Shown piece by piece: positions 8,231 through 16,972 of a stretch of 64,000 nt of DNA. Made by a program: the position numbers and the translations under genes. Under the pieces are notes generated by a model. It ran no database searches. It was given only the letters and a program-made list of their open reading frames with translations, and was not told the origin of the DNA. This stretch comes from PALSA-612 sp963755155. GTDB lineage: Bacteria > Actinomycetota > Thermoleophilia > Gaiellales > Gaiellaceae. Position 1 is the stretch's first letter; each line of letters opens with the position of its first letter. The DNA lies in assembly GCA_963755155.1 (NCBI GenBank), contig CAVWIV010000007.1:186001-250000 (forward strand), read 5' to 3'.

Positions 8231-9937
8231 ATGGGCAACCCTACATTTGCGATACGCAGGCGTCTGCCACATGTGCGGGGCGAGCACGCGCTCGTGGCGA
8301 TCGTCGTAGCAGTCCTCGCGTACCTCGCGCTCGTGCCCATCGGCTTCCTCGTCTGGAGGACGTTCGTCGTTGGCGGCGACCTGACTCTCGACAGCTTCCG
8401 CGAGGCGTATTCGGCGATCGGACTGGGGGAGATGGCGCTCAACTCGTTGCTCTTCACGCTCGGCACGACGCCCATCGCCGTCGGGATCGGCACCGCGCTC
8501 GCGTATCTCGTTGTCCGGACCGACTTGCCCGGCCGGCGCATCGCAGGTGCGTTGACTCTCGTGGGGCTGCTCGTCCCGGGTGTCCTCTACACGATCTCGT
8601 GGATCTTCCTCGCGAGCCCGCGCACCGGGCTTCTGAACCGGGCGCTCGAGCCGGTGGCCGGTCCCGGCGCGATCGACATCTTCGGGCTCGGCGGGATGGT
8701 GCTCGTCGAAGGCCTACACCTCGTGCCGATCGTCTTTCTGCTGATGGCAGCGGCGTTCGCGACGATCGACCCGGCCCTGGAGGAGTCCGCGTTGACGAGC
8801 GGAGCACGCCTGCCATCGGTCGTGCGACGCGTGAGCCTTCCACTCGTCTGGCCTGCGCTCGCCGCGTGCGTGCTCATCGTCGTCATCAGGGCCCTCGAGG
8901 CGTTCGAAGTGCCGGCTCTGCTCGGCATACCGGGCGGCGTGTGGGTCTTCACCTCGCGAATCTGGCGCGAGCTGAACGCGTTTCCGGCCGACCTCGGGCA
9001 GGCGGGCGCCTACGCGCTCTCCCTCGTCGCCCTGACTGCAGTGGGTGTCTTCCTGCTCTCCCGGCTGTCGACGAGACGCCGGCGCTTCGAGACGGTGACG
9101 GGGCGGGGCGGGGTGCGCCCGCGTCGCGCCCACCTAGGTCGCTGGCGCTGGCCCGTGGCGGGGCTCGTGTTCGCATACCTCGCCGTGGCCGTCGTCCTGC
9201 CGCTGCTCATGCTCGTCTACGCGTCGACGCAGCCCTTCTACTCGCCGCCGACGTCTACGACCCTGGCGAACATGAGCCTGGACAACTATGCGGACGCGCT
9301 GCGCCAGGAGGACACCCTTCGCGCCGTGCTCAACACCGTGGTGCTCGCGGCGGGAACCGCGACCATCGTGCTGATCATCGCGGCGGTCGCCGCCTGGCTC
9401 ATCGTGCGTACGGCCGTGCGCGGGCGCTGGTTGATCGACGGGCTCGCCTTCGTCCCGATCGCGATTCCCGGCCTCGTGTTCGGTGTCGCGCTGCTCGTCG
9501 TCTACCTCCGGGTCCCGCTCGACATCTACGGCACGATGTGGATCCTCCTGATCGCGTTCGTCACGGCCGAGCTGGCCTTCGGAATCCGCTTCGCGTCCGC
9601 GCCGATGCACGCGATTGGAGACGATCTCGAGGAGTCCGCGTACGCGAGCGGAGCGAGCTGGTGGCAGACCTTTCGGAGGGTTCTCGTGCCCTTGCTGCTA
9701 CCCGGCCTCGTGGCAGGGTGGATCTACGTCTTCGTCGCCTCGGCCCGCGAGCTGTCGAGCGCAATCCTCCTCTACTCTCCGGGCAATGAGGTGGTGTCGA
9801 TCAGGATCTGGCAGCTGTACCAGGGGGGTCATCTCACCGAGCTTGCGGCTCTCGGTGTGATGATGGTCGTCGTCCTCGGCGCACTCATCGGCGTGGCCTA
9901 CCGCGTCGGCGGGACGCTCGGCATCCGGCAGCTGTGA
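8231..9937 (+). CDS. Fused two-domain ABC permease (FbpB/ThiP type)
   Basis: 568 residues with about twelve membrane segments. There are two binding-protein-dependent permease domains in tandem, each with an EAA-type loop (ALEESALTSGARLPSVVRRV near residue 190; DLEESAYASGASWWQTFRRV near residue 465). Fused permeases of this layout serve iron(III), thiamine or similar importers. ATG at 8231 is chosen; a GTG at 8275 is an alternative. The gene overlaps the ATPase gene by four bases (GTGA), so translation is coupled. Confidence 0.88.
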   Translation: MGNPTFAIRRRLPHVRGEHALVAIVVAVLAYLALVPIGFLVWRTFVVGGDLTLDSFREAYSAIGLGEMALNSLLFTLGTTPIAVGIGTALAYLVVRTDLPGRRIAGALTLVGLLVPGVLYTISWIFLASPRTGLLNRALEPVAGPGAIDIFGLGGMVLVEGLHLVPIVFLLMAAAFATIDPALEESALTSGARLPSVVRRVSLPLVWPALAACVLIVVIRALEAFEVPALLGIPGGVWVFTSRIWRELNAFPADLGQAGAYALSLVALTAVGVFLLSRLSTRRRRFETVTGRGGVRPRRAHLGRWRWPVAGLVFAYLAVAVVLPLLMLVYASTQPFYSPPTSTTLANMSLDNYADALRQEDTLRAVLNTVVLAAGTATIVLIIAAVAAWLIVRTAVRGRWLIDGLAFVPIAIPGLVFGVALLVVYLRVPLDIYGTMWILLIAFVTAELAFGIRFASAPMHAIGDDLEESAYASGASWWQTFRRVLVPLLLPGLVAGWIYVFVASARELSSAILLYSPGNEVVSIRIWQLYQGGHLTELAALGVMMVVVLGALIGVAYRVGGTLGIRQL

Positions 9938-11061
9938 GCGACTCTCTCCTCCGTGTCGACGGCCTGACGAAGACGTTTGTCGCCGGCAGGGGCGAGGATG
10001 CCCGGCATGTCGTAGCAGTCGACGGCGTGACGTTTTCGGTGCGCAAGGGCGAGTTCTTCGCGCTGCTCGGCCCGTCCGGGTGCGGGAAGACAACGATCCT
10101 GCGCTGCATCGCAGGGCTCGAGACGCCGGACAGCGGCGAGATCGTCGTCGGAGACAGGACACTCGACTCCGCCCGGTCGGGAGTTCGCGTCGCGGCGAAC
10201 GCGCGCGGGCTCGGCATGGTCTTCCAGTCGTACGCGATCTGGCCGCACATGTCCGTGCACGACAACGTCGCCTTTCCGCTCACGGTCGCTCCTCGGAGCC
10301 AGCGGCCCGGGCGGTCGGAGATTCGGAAGCGCGTCGAGCGCATGCTCGAGCTCGTCCGACTGGGGGGCCTCGGGAGCCGCCCCGCGACCGATCTCTCGGG
10401 AGGGCAGCAGCAGCGCCTCGCCCTGGGCCGGGCGCTCATCACCGAGCCGCCGCTACTGCTCCTCGACGAGCCCCTCTCGAGCATCGACGCGAAGCTGAGG
10501 GCCGAGATGTGCTTCGAGCTCAAGCGCCTCCAGGAGACGCTTGCCGTCACGACCGTCTACGTGACGCACGACCAGCAGGAGGCGCTCGCCATGGCGGGTG
10601 TCGTCGCGGTCATGAGCGAGGGGTCGATCGTGCAGACGGGCGACCCGCGGGACGTCTACGAGCAGCCGTCCTCGCGCTTCGTGGCGGAGTTCATCGGCGA
10701 CGCGAATCTCATCGACGGCGTCGTCGAGGAACGGCGGAACGGCGCCTGCGTCGTCCGTACGGCGGACGGGCTGCTCGCTGCCGCAGACGGGGCCGACATG
10801 CCGGCGGGGACTCCCGTCGTCATGGTCGTTCGGGCTGAGCAGTTGCGTCTCGCACCGGCAGCACATTCGCCGACCGGCCCTAACAGCTGGTCGGGCATCG
10901 TGCGCATGCCTGTCTTCCGCGGCGACAGCGTCGACCACGAGGTCGCCGTCGGAGACCTGCGCCTTCGCGTGCGCACCGAGCCCGCGCTTGCCGCAGCGCC
11001 CGGGGACGAGGTCACAGTCACGGTGCCTGCCGGCGCCTGCGTGCTCATCCGCCGCGGCTGA
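9934..11061 (+). CDS. ABC transporter ATP-binding protein (FbpC/PotA-like)
   Basis: 375 residues. Walker A GPSGCGKTT, Q-loop FQSYAIWPHMSV, signature LSGGQQQRLALGRAL, Walker B LLLLDEPLSSID, H-loop YVTHDQQEALAMA, and a C-terminal TOBE-type domain from about residue 250. It powers the permease encoded just upstream and completes the importer with the lipoprotein at 7135. The GTG start overlaps the permease stop. Its 3' end overlaps the convergent flippase gene by 17 bases. Confidence 0.92.
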   Translation: MSDSLLRVDGLTKTFVAGRGEDARHVVAVDGVTFSVRKGEFFALLGPSGCGKTTILRCIAGLETPDSGEIVVGDRTLDSARSGVRVAANARGLGMVFQSYAIWPHMSVHDNVAFPLTVAPRSQRPGRSEIRKRVERMLELVRLGGLGSRPATDLSGGQQQRLALGRALITEPPLLLLDEPLSSIDAKLRAEMCFELKRLQETLAVTTVYVTHDQQEALAMAGVVAVMSEGSIVQTGDPRDVYEQPSSRFVAEFIGDANLIDGVVEERRNGACVVRTADGLLAAADGADMPAGTPVVMVVRAEQLRLAPAAHSPTGPNSWSGIVRMPVFRGDSVDHEVAVGDLRLRVRTEPALAAAPGDEVTVTVPAGACVLIRRG

Positions 11062-12485
11062 TCAGGCCGCGCAGGCGGGCGAGCTCTCCCGGCCGGTAGA
11101 AGCCGAGCGGAGCGAGGACGATCGGGAAGACCGACGCCACGAGAACGGCGACGACGAGCGGCAGGCTCGCCGACGCGCCCACCACGGCGAGACCTCCGGC
11201 GAGCGCCAGCGGCGGTGACGACACGCCGCCACTCGTAGGCGACCGGGAACACCCGGCCGGCGTAGACCACCATCCCGAGAAAGAGCACGACGTAGGCGAC
11301 GAGCGTGGCGACGGCGGCGCCGACGGTCCCGTACGGCGGGATCAGCACGAGGCAGAGGGCGACGTTGACGACCGCTGCGAACCCGGCGATCAGCCAGTTC
11401 CCCTGTGTCCTTCGCGAACGTCCTGAGCCGATCGAGATGACGCTGAAGCCGGCGTAGGCGACAGCGCTGAAGGCGAGCAGGCCCACGGCGTCGGCGCTCC
11501 GATAGAACTCGGGCTCGCTCGTGAGCAGCCGGACGAGCCACGGAGCGAGCAGCGTGAGGCCGAGAGCCACCCAGCTCGTCAAGAGGACGACGTACGTGAG
11601 GACGTGCGCGTACGTCGTTCGCGCTTCGCGGTCGTCTTCGATCGAGTACGCGAACGCCGGCCAGGCGCGCCGAAATGCGAGTTGCAAGAACAGCACCGCA
11701 GAGGCGACGCGGACGGCGACGGAGTACACGCCGACCTCGGACTGATCCTCGAGGACGGCGATGAACCAGCGGTCGGCGAAGCTGATCGCCCACAGGCCCA
11801 GGGCGGCCGGAATCAACGGGGCGCCGAACTTGTTCATGGCACGGAGCAGAGGCCGGTCGAACTCGAAGCCGAGGTCGGCGCGCCGCAGGACGAGAAGGAC
11901 GGCGTACACCATCAGCGTGCCGGTGAAGACGCCGATGAGCGCGCCGAGCGGCCCCTTGTCCAGCACGACGACGAGCAGCACCGTGGCGGCGATCGTCACG
12001 AGCACGTTCGCGAGGGTCGCGATCGAAAACTGGACCGAGCGCTCCTCGGCGCGCAGGATGACCGTCAGCTGCGTGTAGTTGAGCTGCGCCCAGAGGCCGA
12101 CCGCCGCCGCGCGGACGAGATCGGGCTCGTCTCCGAGTTGCAGCACGTGCGAGAGGGGTTCCGCGAACGCAATGGCGAGCACGAGCGCGACGGTCGCCGT
12201 CACCATCGTGAACCAGAACGTCGTCCGGACGACGGTTCGGCGGTGGGTGGCGTCGGTCGAGTCGAAGTAGAAGCGGAAGAAGCCCTCCGAGACGCCTCGC
12301 CGAAGCACGATCAGCAGCACGGCCGACGCCGCCACGAGGAGCTCGATCTTCCCGTAGTCGGCCGGCGAGAGATACGCCGTGTACAGCGGCAAGAGAAGGA
12401 CGCCGAGAAACCGGGCGACGAGATCGCCGAGCCCGTAGATCGCCGAATGCCTCGTCAGCCGGGCGAGGTTGCGGGCAGCCGTCAC
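11045..12485 (-). CDS. Polysaccharide flippase (MATE/Wzx family), frameshift near 11205
   Basis: About 480 residues, twelve to fourteen membrane segments. The N-terminus (SAIYGLGDLVARFLGVLLLP followed by ADYG) is typical of oligosaccharide flippases. After EWRRVVTAA the frame must change near 11205 to give a hydrophobic end (LPLVVAVLVASVFPIVLAPL, then GFYRPGELARLRGLISRGG) and a TGA at 11045-11047. Without the shift the C-terminus would be arginine-rich and implausible. It probably moves lipid-linked glycans across the membrane. No glycosyltransferase neighbours are present. GTG start. Confidence 0.8.
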
Positions 12486-12514
12486 CTGCGGGATTCTCGT
12501 CTAGCCTGAACCGC

Positions 12515-12667
12515 GTGGACGTCGAGATCAATCCGGAGCCGTCGTCCGAGGAGCGCGCCGCGATCGAAGCAGCGATGGCGGAAGTGCAGGCCGGGAGCCG
12601 TGAGACCGCAAGTGCGTGGTGGCGCGCCGGGCTGCGCGACGCCTCGGAAGACGACGAAGAGCGCTAG
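12515..12667 (+). CDS. Small acyl-CoA carboxylase epsilon-like protein
   Basis: A 50-residue frame with a GTG start (VDVEINPEPSSEERAAIEAA, then SAWWRAGLRDASEDDEER). The pattern of a beta strand, PEP, an acidic helix and a C-terminal WWR-x-GL matches the small AccE subunit of actinobacterial acyl-CoA carboxylases. It lies 0.56 kb upstream of the biotin carboxylase gene, on the same strand but separated by the antiparallel pgsA. It would stabilise the carboxylase holo-complex. Function is inferred from composition and context. Its stop shares CTAG with pgsA. Confidence 0.6.
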   Translation: MDVEINPEPSSEERAAIEAAMAEVQAGSRETASAWWRAGLRDASEDDEER

Positions 12668-13206
12668 GACGTCGCCGGGCCTCTGAGGAGGCGCGGCGCA
12701 GCGCGGGCGTACTCGAGACCGGACACGAGCGTCAACACGACTGCGACGAGCAGCGCCCACCAGGCAACGTTGTGACTCCACGCTCCGGCCGCGGCAAGGC
12801 CCCCGATCGTTGCGGCGACTGCCTGTGCCCACGTCTTCAGCTTGCTGAGGTCGCGGGCCGGGATGACGACGCCTCTCTCGATCGCAGCGAGGCGCAGGCC
12901 CGAGACCAGGAACTCGCGAGCGACAATCAGCGCGACCATCCAGGCTGGGAAGGCGCCCGCGCCGACGACCATGATCAGCATCGCGAGCACCAGCACCTTG
13001 TCGGCCACCGGGTCGAGCACCGAGCCGAGCGCCGAGGTCTGACCCTGGCGCCGCGCGAGCCAGCCGTCGATCTGGTCAGTGGTCATCGCTGCGGCGAATA
13101 CCGCGGTCGCCCAGTAGAGGTGATTCTCGAAGTCCCACTGGAAGAGCGCGATGACGACGACGACCGAAGCGGCGCGCGCGATCGTCAGCTGGTCCGCAAG
13201 AGGCAT
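12664..13206 (-). CDS. pgsA: CDP-diacylglycerol-glycerol-3-phosphate 3-phosphatidyltransferase
   Basis: 180 residues from ATG at 13206 (MPLADQLTIARAASVV). It contains the CDP-alcohol phosphotransferase motif D-x2-DG-x2-AR-x8-G-x3-D-x3-D, seen as DQIDGWLARRQGQTSALGSV followed by LDPVADK, and several membrane segments. It makes phosphatidylglycerol phosphate, the first committed step to PG and cardiolipin, in the membrane. A longer N-terminus is possible in frame but would run into the divergent carboxylase gene and looks non-coding. Head-to-head with the gene at 13227. Confidence 0.9.
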   Translation of the reverse strand: MPLADQLTIARAASVVVVIALFQWDFENHLYWATAVFAAAMTTDQIDGWLARRQGQTSALGSVLDPVADKVLVLAMLIMVVGAGAFPAWMVALIVAREFLVSGLRLAAIERGVVIPARDLSKLKTWAQAVAATIGGLAAAGAWSHNVAWWALLVAVVLTLVSGLEYARAAPRLLRGPATS

Positions 13207-13226
13207 CTCTCGGAGAGAATAAGCGC

Positions 13227-15005
13227 GTGGCCCCGTTCTCTCGCGTGCTCGTGGCAAATCGGGGCGAGATTGCCGTCCGCATCTTCCGCACGCTTCGTGA
13301 GCTCGGCATCGAGACCGTGGCCGTGTACTCCGAGGCGGACGGCGGCGCACTCCACGTCCGCGTCGCCGACGAGGCGTTCCTCATCGGCCCTCCGCCCCCT
13401 GCCGAGAGCTATCTCGTGATCGAGCGGCTCCTCGACACGGCAAGGCGCGCGGGCGCGGAGGCGATCCATCCCGGCTACGGGTTCCTCGCGGAGAACGCGT
13501 CGTTTGCGCGGGCAGTCGAGGACGCGGGCATCGTCTGGATCGGGCCTCCCCCGGAGGCGATCGAGCTGATGGGGACGAAGACGACGGCGCGGGCCGCCAT
13601 GCAAGCGGCAGGCGTCCCGGTCGTCCCGGGGACGGTCGATCCTGTCGAGAGCGCGGAGGAGGCGATCCGCATCGGCGACGACATCGGCTGGCCGATCGCG
13701 CTCAAGGCTGCGGCCGGCGGCGGCGGCAAGGGCCTCAAGCTCGTCGACGGGCCAGACGAGGCGAAGGCCGCTTTCGAGTCCGCGCAGCGCGAGGGGCAGG
13801 CGTACTTCGCCGACCCGACGGTGTACGTTGAGCGGTACCTCGACGATCCGCGACACGTCGAGGTCCAGGTGCTCGCCGACGCGCACGGGAACGTCATCCA
13901 CCTCGGCGAGCGGGAGTGCACGATTCAGCGACGCCACCAGAAGCTCATCGAGGAGACGCCATCGCCGGCGGTCGACGACGCGCTTCGCGCACGCATCGGC
14001 GCGATCGCCGTCGACGCGGCGCGAGCCGCCGGCTATCGATCGGCCGGGACCATCGAGGGCCTTCTCTCGCAGGACGGCGAGTACTACTTCCTCGAGATGA
14101 ACACCCGCATCCAGGTCGAGCACACCGTGACCGAGCTGGTCACCGGGCTCGACCTCGTCCGCGAGCAGGTGCTCATTGCAGCCGGAGAGCCGCTGCCACT
14201 CCGGCAGGAGGACGTCTCGCTACGCGGCCATGCGATCGAGTGCCGCATCAATGCCGAGGATCCCTCTACTGGCTTCCTGCCTGCTCCCGGGCGGATCACG
14301 AGCTACCGCGAGCCGGCGGGGCCGGGCGTGCGCGTGGACTCCGGCGTCGAGGCGGGGACCGAGGTGGCGCCGTTCTACGACCCGTTGCTCGCGAAGCTCG
14401 TCGTTCACGGGGTCGACCGCGAGCACGCGCGAACACGCATGCTCCGCGCGCTGGACGAGTACGAGATCGGCGGAGTCGAGACGCTGCTCGGCTTCCACCG
14501 CGCGCTCCTCAGCGAGCCGTGCTTCGTCGACGCAGGCACTTGCGCGGGGATCGTCGAGTCCGACGAGTTGGCGGAGAAGGCGCGTGAGTTGTCTGATCGG
14601 ACAACGATCGTAACCGGGTCGCCGGACGGCGCGGTTCGAGCGACCGTAGTGCCGGTCGAGCTGGACGGGCGACGGTTCGAGGTTCGCGTGGTGCGCCCCG
14701 AGCCTCCACACGCCGCACTCGCACGCGCAAAGCGCGATCGCGGCTCGGGTCACGGCCTCGGCGGCGGCGGGCCCGATGGCATCGTCAGCCCGATGCAAGG
14801 CACCGTCCTTCACGTCCGCGTCGCCGAGGGGGACGAGGTGGCAGCGGGCGACGTCGTCTGCATCGTCGAGGCGATGAAGATGGAGAACGAGATCGCAGCC
14901 CATCGGTCCGGGATCGTGACGGCGCTGTCGGTGGCGGCCGGAGAGCCCGTGACGCTCGGTCAGGTCATCTGCGTCGTGGAGGGCGGCGAGAGTGGCTCCG
15001 CCTAG
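13227..15005 (+). CDS. accA: Acyl-CoA carboxylase biotin carboxylase/BCCP fusion
   Basis: 592 residues, the usual actinobacterial alpha-chain length. Biotin carboxylase domain: VLVANRGEIAVRIFRTLREL, HPGYGFLAENASFA, ATP-grasp AAAGGGGKGL and FLEMNTRIQVEHTVTE. A short linker leads to a C-terminal biotinyl domain with the biotin lysine in VEAMKMENE, about residue 550. It carboxylates biotin with ATP and bicarbonate and hands CO2 to a carboxyltransferase, probably PccB encoded at 3997. GTG start. The 3' end overlaps the next gene by 14 bases. Confidence 0.95.
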   Translation: MAPFSRVLVANRGEIAVRIFRTLRELGIETVAVYSEADGGALHVRVADEAFLIGPPPPAESYLVIERLLDTARRAGAEAIHPGYGFLAENASFARAVEDAGIVWIGPPPEAIELMGTKTTARAAMQAAGVPVVPGTVDPVESAEEAIRIGDDIGWPIALKAAAGGGGKGLKLVDGPDEAKAAFESAQREGQAYFADPTVYVERYLDDPRHVEVQVLADAHGNVIHLGERECTIQRRHQKLIEETPSPAVDDALRARIGAIAVDAARAAGYRSAGTIEGLLSQDGEYYFLEMNTRIQVEHTVTELVTGLDLVREQVLIAAGEPLPLRQEDVSLRGHAIECRINAEDPSTGFLPAPGRITSYREPAGPGVRVDSGVEAGTEVAPFYDPLLAKLVVHGVDREHARTRMLRALDEYEIGGVETLLGFHRALLSEPCFVDAGTCAGIVESDELAEKARELSDRTTIVTGSPDGAVRATVVPVELDGRRFEVRVVRPEPPHAALARAKRDRGSGHGLGGGGPDGIVSPMQGTVLHVRVAEGDEVAAGDVVCIVEAMKMENEIAAHRSGIVTALSVAAGEPVTLGQVICVVEGGESGSA

Positions 15006-15858
15006 GCGTTTCTGCTCGGACATCTCGCGGGAGCACGGCGAGCCGATGGAGGCGACGGCCAGCCGCGTCGACCGCTGGATCCTCATCGAGCACCACGGCG
15101 CGTGGGGAAAGGACGCGATCGACTCGAGCGGGCTCCCGGTCGAGGTCAAGGCGCATCTCGCGGAGCGCGCGACCGCGCTTCGCCCTTCGAAGGTGCTCTT
15201 CATCCGCCGCCGCGAGCGAAAGGCTGCGGACGGCGTCCATGTCTATTGGGCGAGCTCGGCGCCGCGCGGGCCGTGGCTGGCGTCCACCGTGATCGAGGGC
15301 TACGAGGACCTGCTCGGCCTGGACTTCGCCGACCCCGGTGCCCCGCCGACCCATCCGCTGCTGCTCGTGTGCACGCACGGAAAGCACGACGCCTGTTGCG
15401 CGAAGCACGGGCTACCGGTGTACGAGGCGATGCGAGACCTCGTCGACGAAGGGTGGCTCTGGCAGTGCTCGCACGTGGGCGGCGACCGGTTCGCGGGCAA
15501 TGTCGTCTGTCTGCCCGAAGGCGTCTACTACGGACGCGTCTCCCCCGGCGACGCCCTGGCGCTGGTCGAGGAGCATCTCGCGGGCCGGGTTCAGCCCGAC
15601 TTCTATCGCGGACGCTCCTGTTATTCGTTTCGCGTGCAGGCGGCGGAGAGGGCCGTCCGTACGGCGGCTGGCGCGCTCGGTCTGCACGAGCTCGAGCTCC
15701 GCTCGACGTCGCCTATCGTCTTCAGAGCAGGCGGGACGGAGTACGAGGTCGACGTGGCGGTTGAGCACGGCGACCTCGCCCAGCTGACGTGCAACGCTGC
15801 CGGGCTCAGCCGTCCGCGGCGCTACGTCGCACGAATCCTTCGCGAATCAGCCGTCTGA
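14992..15858 (+). CDS. Sucrase/ferredoxin-like family protein (thioredoxin-like fold)
   Basis: 288 residues. Motifs of the Suc/Fer-like family are present: an early Cys (RRFCSDIS), CTHGKHDACCAKHG near residue 125, and CSHVGGDRFAGNVVCLPEG near residue 155. These suggest an iron-sulfur or thioredoxin-like ferredoxin fold, role unknown. It starts inside the end of the carboxylase gene, so it is probably co-transcribed. The 3' end runs 53 bases into the convergent cupin gene, an unusually long tail-to-tail overlap. Confidence 0.75.
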   Translation: MAPPRRFCSDISREHGEPMEATASRVDRWILIEHHGAWGKDAIDSSGLPVEVKAHLAERATALRPSKVLFIRRRERKAADGVHVYWASSAPRGPWLASTVIEGYEDLLGLDFADPGAPPTHPLLLVCTHGKHDACCAKHGLPVYEAMRDLVDEGWLWQCSHVGGDRFAGNVVCLPEGVYYGRVSPGDALALVEEHLAGRVQPDFYRGRSCYSFRVQAAERAVRTAAGALGLHELELRSTSPIVFRAGGTEYEVDVAVEHGDLAQLTCNAAGLSRPRRYVARILRESAV

Positions 15859-16972
15859 GCAGGACGAGCCGGCTCTCGGCGTCGAGGTCGCCGGGCAACT
15901 CGTCAGCCCGGAACGGGCCATCCGACTCCGCGACCGCCCTCAGCTCCGCGACCGCCCGTTCGGGCACGCGAACGCGTTTTCCCTCGAAGACGAGAGCGCC
16001 GTCTTCGAGCTCGAACAGCACGGTCGGCCGCCGCTCCAGCGGCGTCTCGGCGGTCAGCGCGTCGATGGCGCGGAGCTCGGACAGCGCGTCTTCGAGCACC
16101 GGCCGACGCGTCCGCACGAGCTTCCTGCGCCGGCGCCGAACGACGGCGTCGGGCTCGAGCCTCGCCTCGAGCACGCTGAGCAGATCGGCAGCCGCCACGC
16201 CGTCGTCCGGCACCGACCGCCTGAGCTCGAGCTCGTCCGCGCACGCCTCGAGCGCGGCGCGGAGCGCGTCGAGCCAGGTGTAGACGCTGACGCCGATCGT
16301 GAGGTGGAGCGAGTCCTCGTCGGACGTCAGTGCCTCGTGCAGCCACCCGCGGGGCATGTACAGCGTGTCTCCCGGCTCGAGGACGAGATCGAGCACCGGC
16401 TCTCCGGGCTCGCCGAGCTCCGGGCGATAGCGCTGGTTGCGTAGCGGCAGCTCGAGCGCCGGCTCGTAGACGAGCCAGCGCTTCCGGCCCGCAACCTGCA
16501 GGCAGAACACGTCGTGCGTGTCGTGGTGGACGGGCAATCCCTGTGAGCCGCGCGGCGTGAAGTACGCATTCGCCTGAACGGGTTGCCCGAAGTCTGCTTC
16601 GAGGAACCGGCAGAACCCGGCCAGCGGCGGGTGCGTGTGGTGGAGCGCCTGGAGGACTACGGTCGCGCCGTCGGCAAACGCCGCGAGTGCGCCCGCGACG
16701 TCGATCGTGCCCGTGAACGGCACGGGCCGCCACGGGATGTCCACCGTGTAGTCGCCGAGGTCGAGCCGCTCGCCTGCCTTCACGAGCCGGAATGCGGGAT
16801 GGCGCAGCCCGCCGGAGCAGAGCATCCGCTCGACGTCGGCGAGCGAGAGGAGGTCGTCGAAGCGCCCGGGCTCCGCCCGGTGAACGACCAGCGGCTCTCG
16901 CTCGAAGACCTCGTCGAGGAACTCGCCTTCCCCGGTGGGCTCGATGCAGCGCGCGAGCGCGCCGGTGCTACG
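15806..16972 (-). CDS. JmjC/cupin-type 2-oxoglutarate Fe(II) oxygenase (ROXA/NO66-like)
   Basis: About 388 residues if read from just inside the upstream peptide gene. The N-terminal part (STGALARCIEPTGEGEFLDE, then PLVVHRAEP) precedes the first ATG at 16823-16825 and is clearly coding. The iron site is visible: HHDTHDVFCLQ near residue 149 gives the HxD pair, and MPRGWLHEA gives the distal His. A winged-helix-like tail follows. Such enzymes hydroxylate protein or peptide side chains. No ATG, GTG or TTG exists in frame before 16823. One missing G near 16970 would create GTGAGCACC, a start overlapping the peptide stop. Likely acts on the peptide encoded upstream (inference). Confidence 0.8.
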   Translation of the reverse strand, partial: RSTGALARCIEPTGEGEFLDEVFEREPLVVHRAEPGRFDDLLSLADVERMLCSGGLRHPAFRLVKAGERLDLGDYTVDIPWRPVPFTGTIDVAGALAAFADGATVVLQALHHTHPPLAGFCRFLEADFGQPVQANAYFTPRGSQGLPVHHDTHDVFCLQVAGRKRWLVYEPALELPLRNQRYRPELGEPGEPVLDLVLEPGDTLYMPRGWLHEALTSDEDSLHLTIGVSVYTWLDALRAALEACADELELRRSVPDDGVAAADLLSVLEARLEPDAVVRRRRRKLVRTRRPVLEDALSELRAIDALTAETPLERRPTVLFELEDGALVFEGKRVRVPERAVAELRAVAESDGPFRADELPGDLDAESRLVLLRRLIREGFVRRSAADG

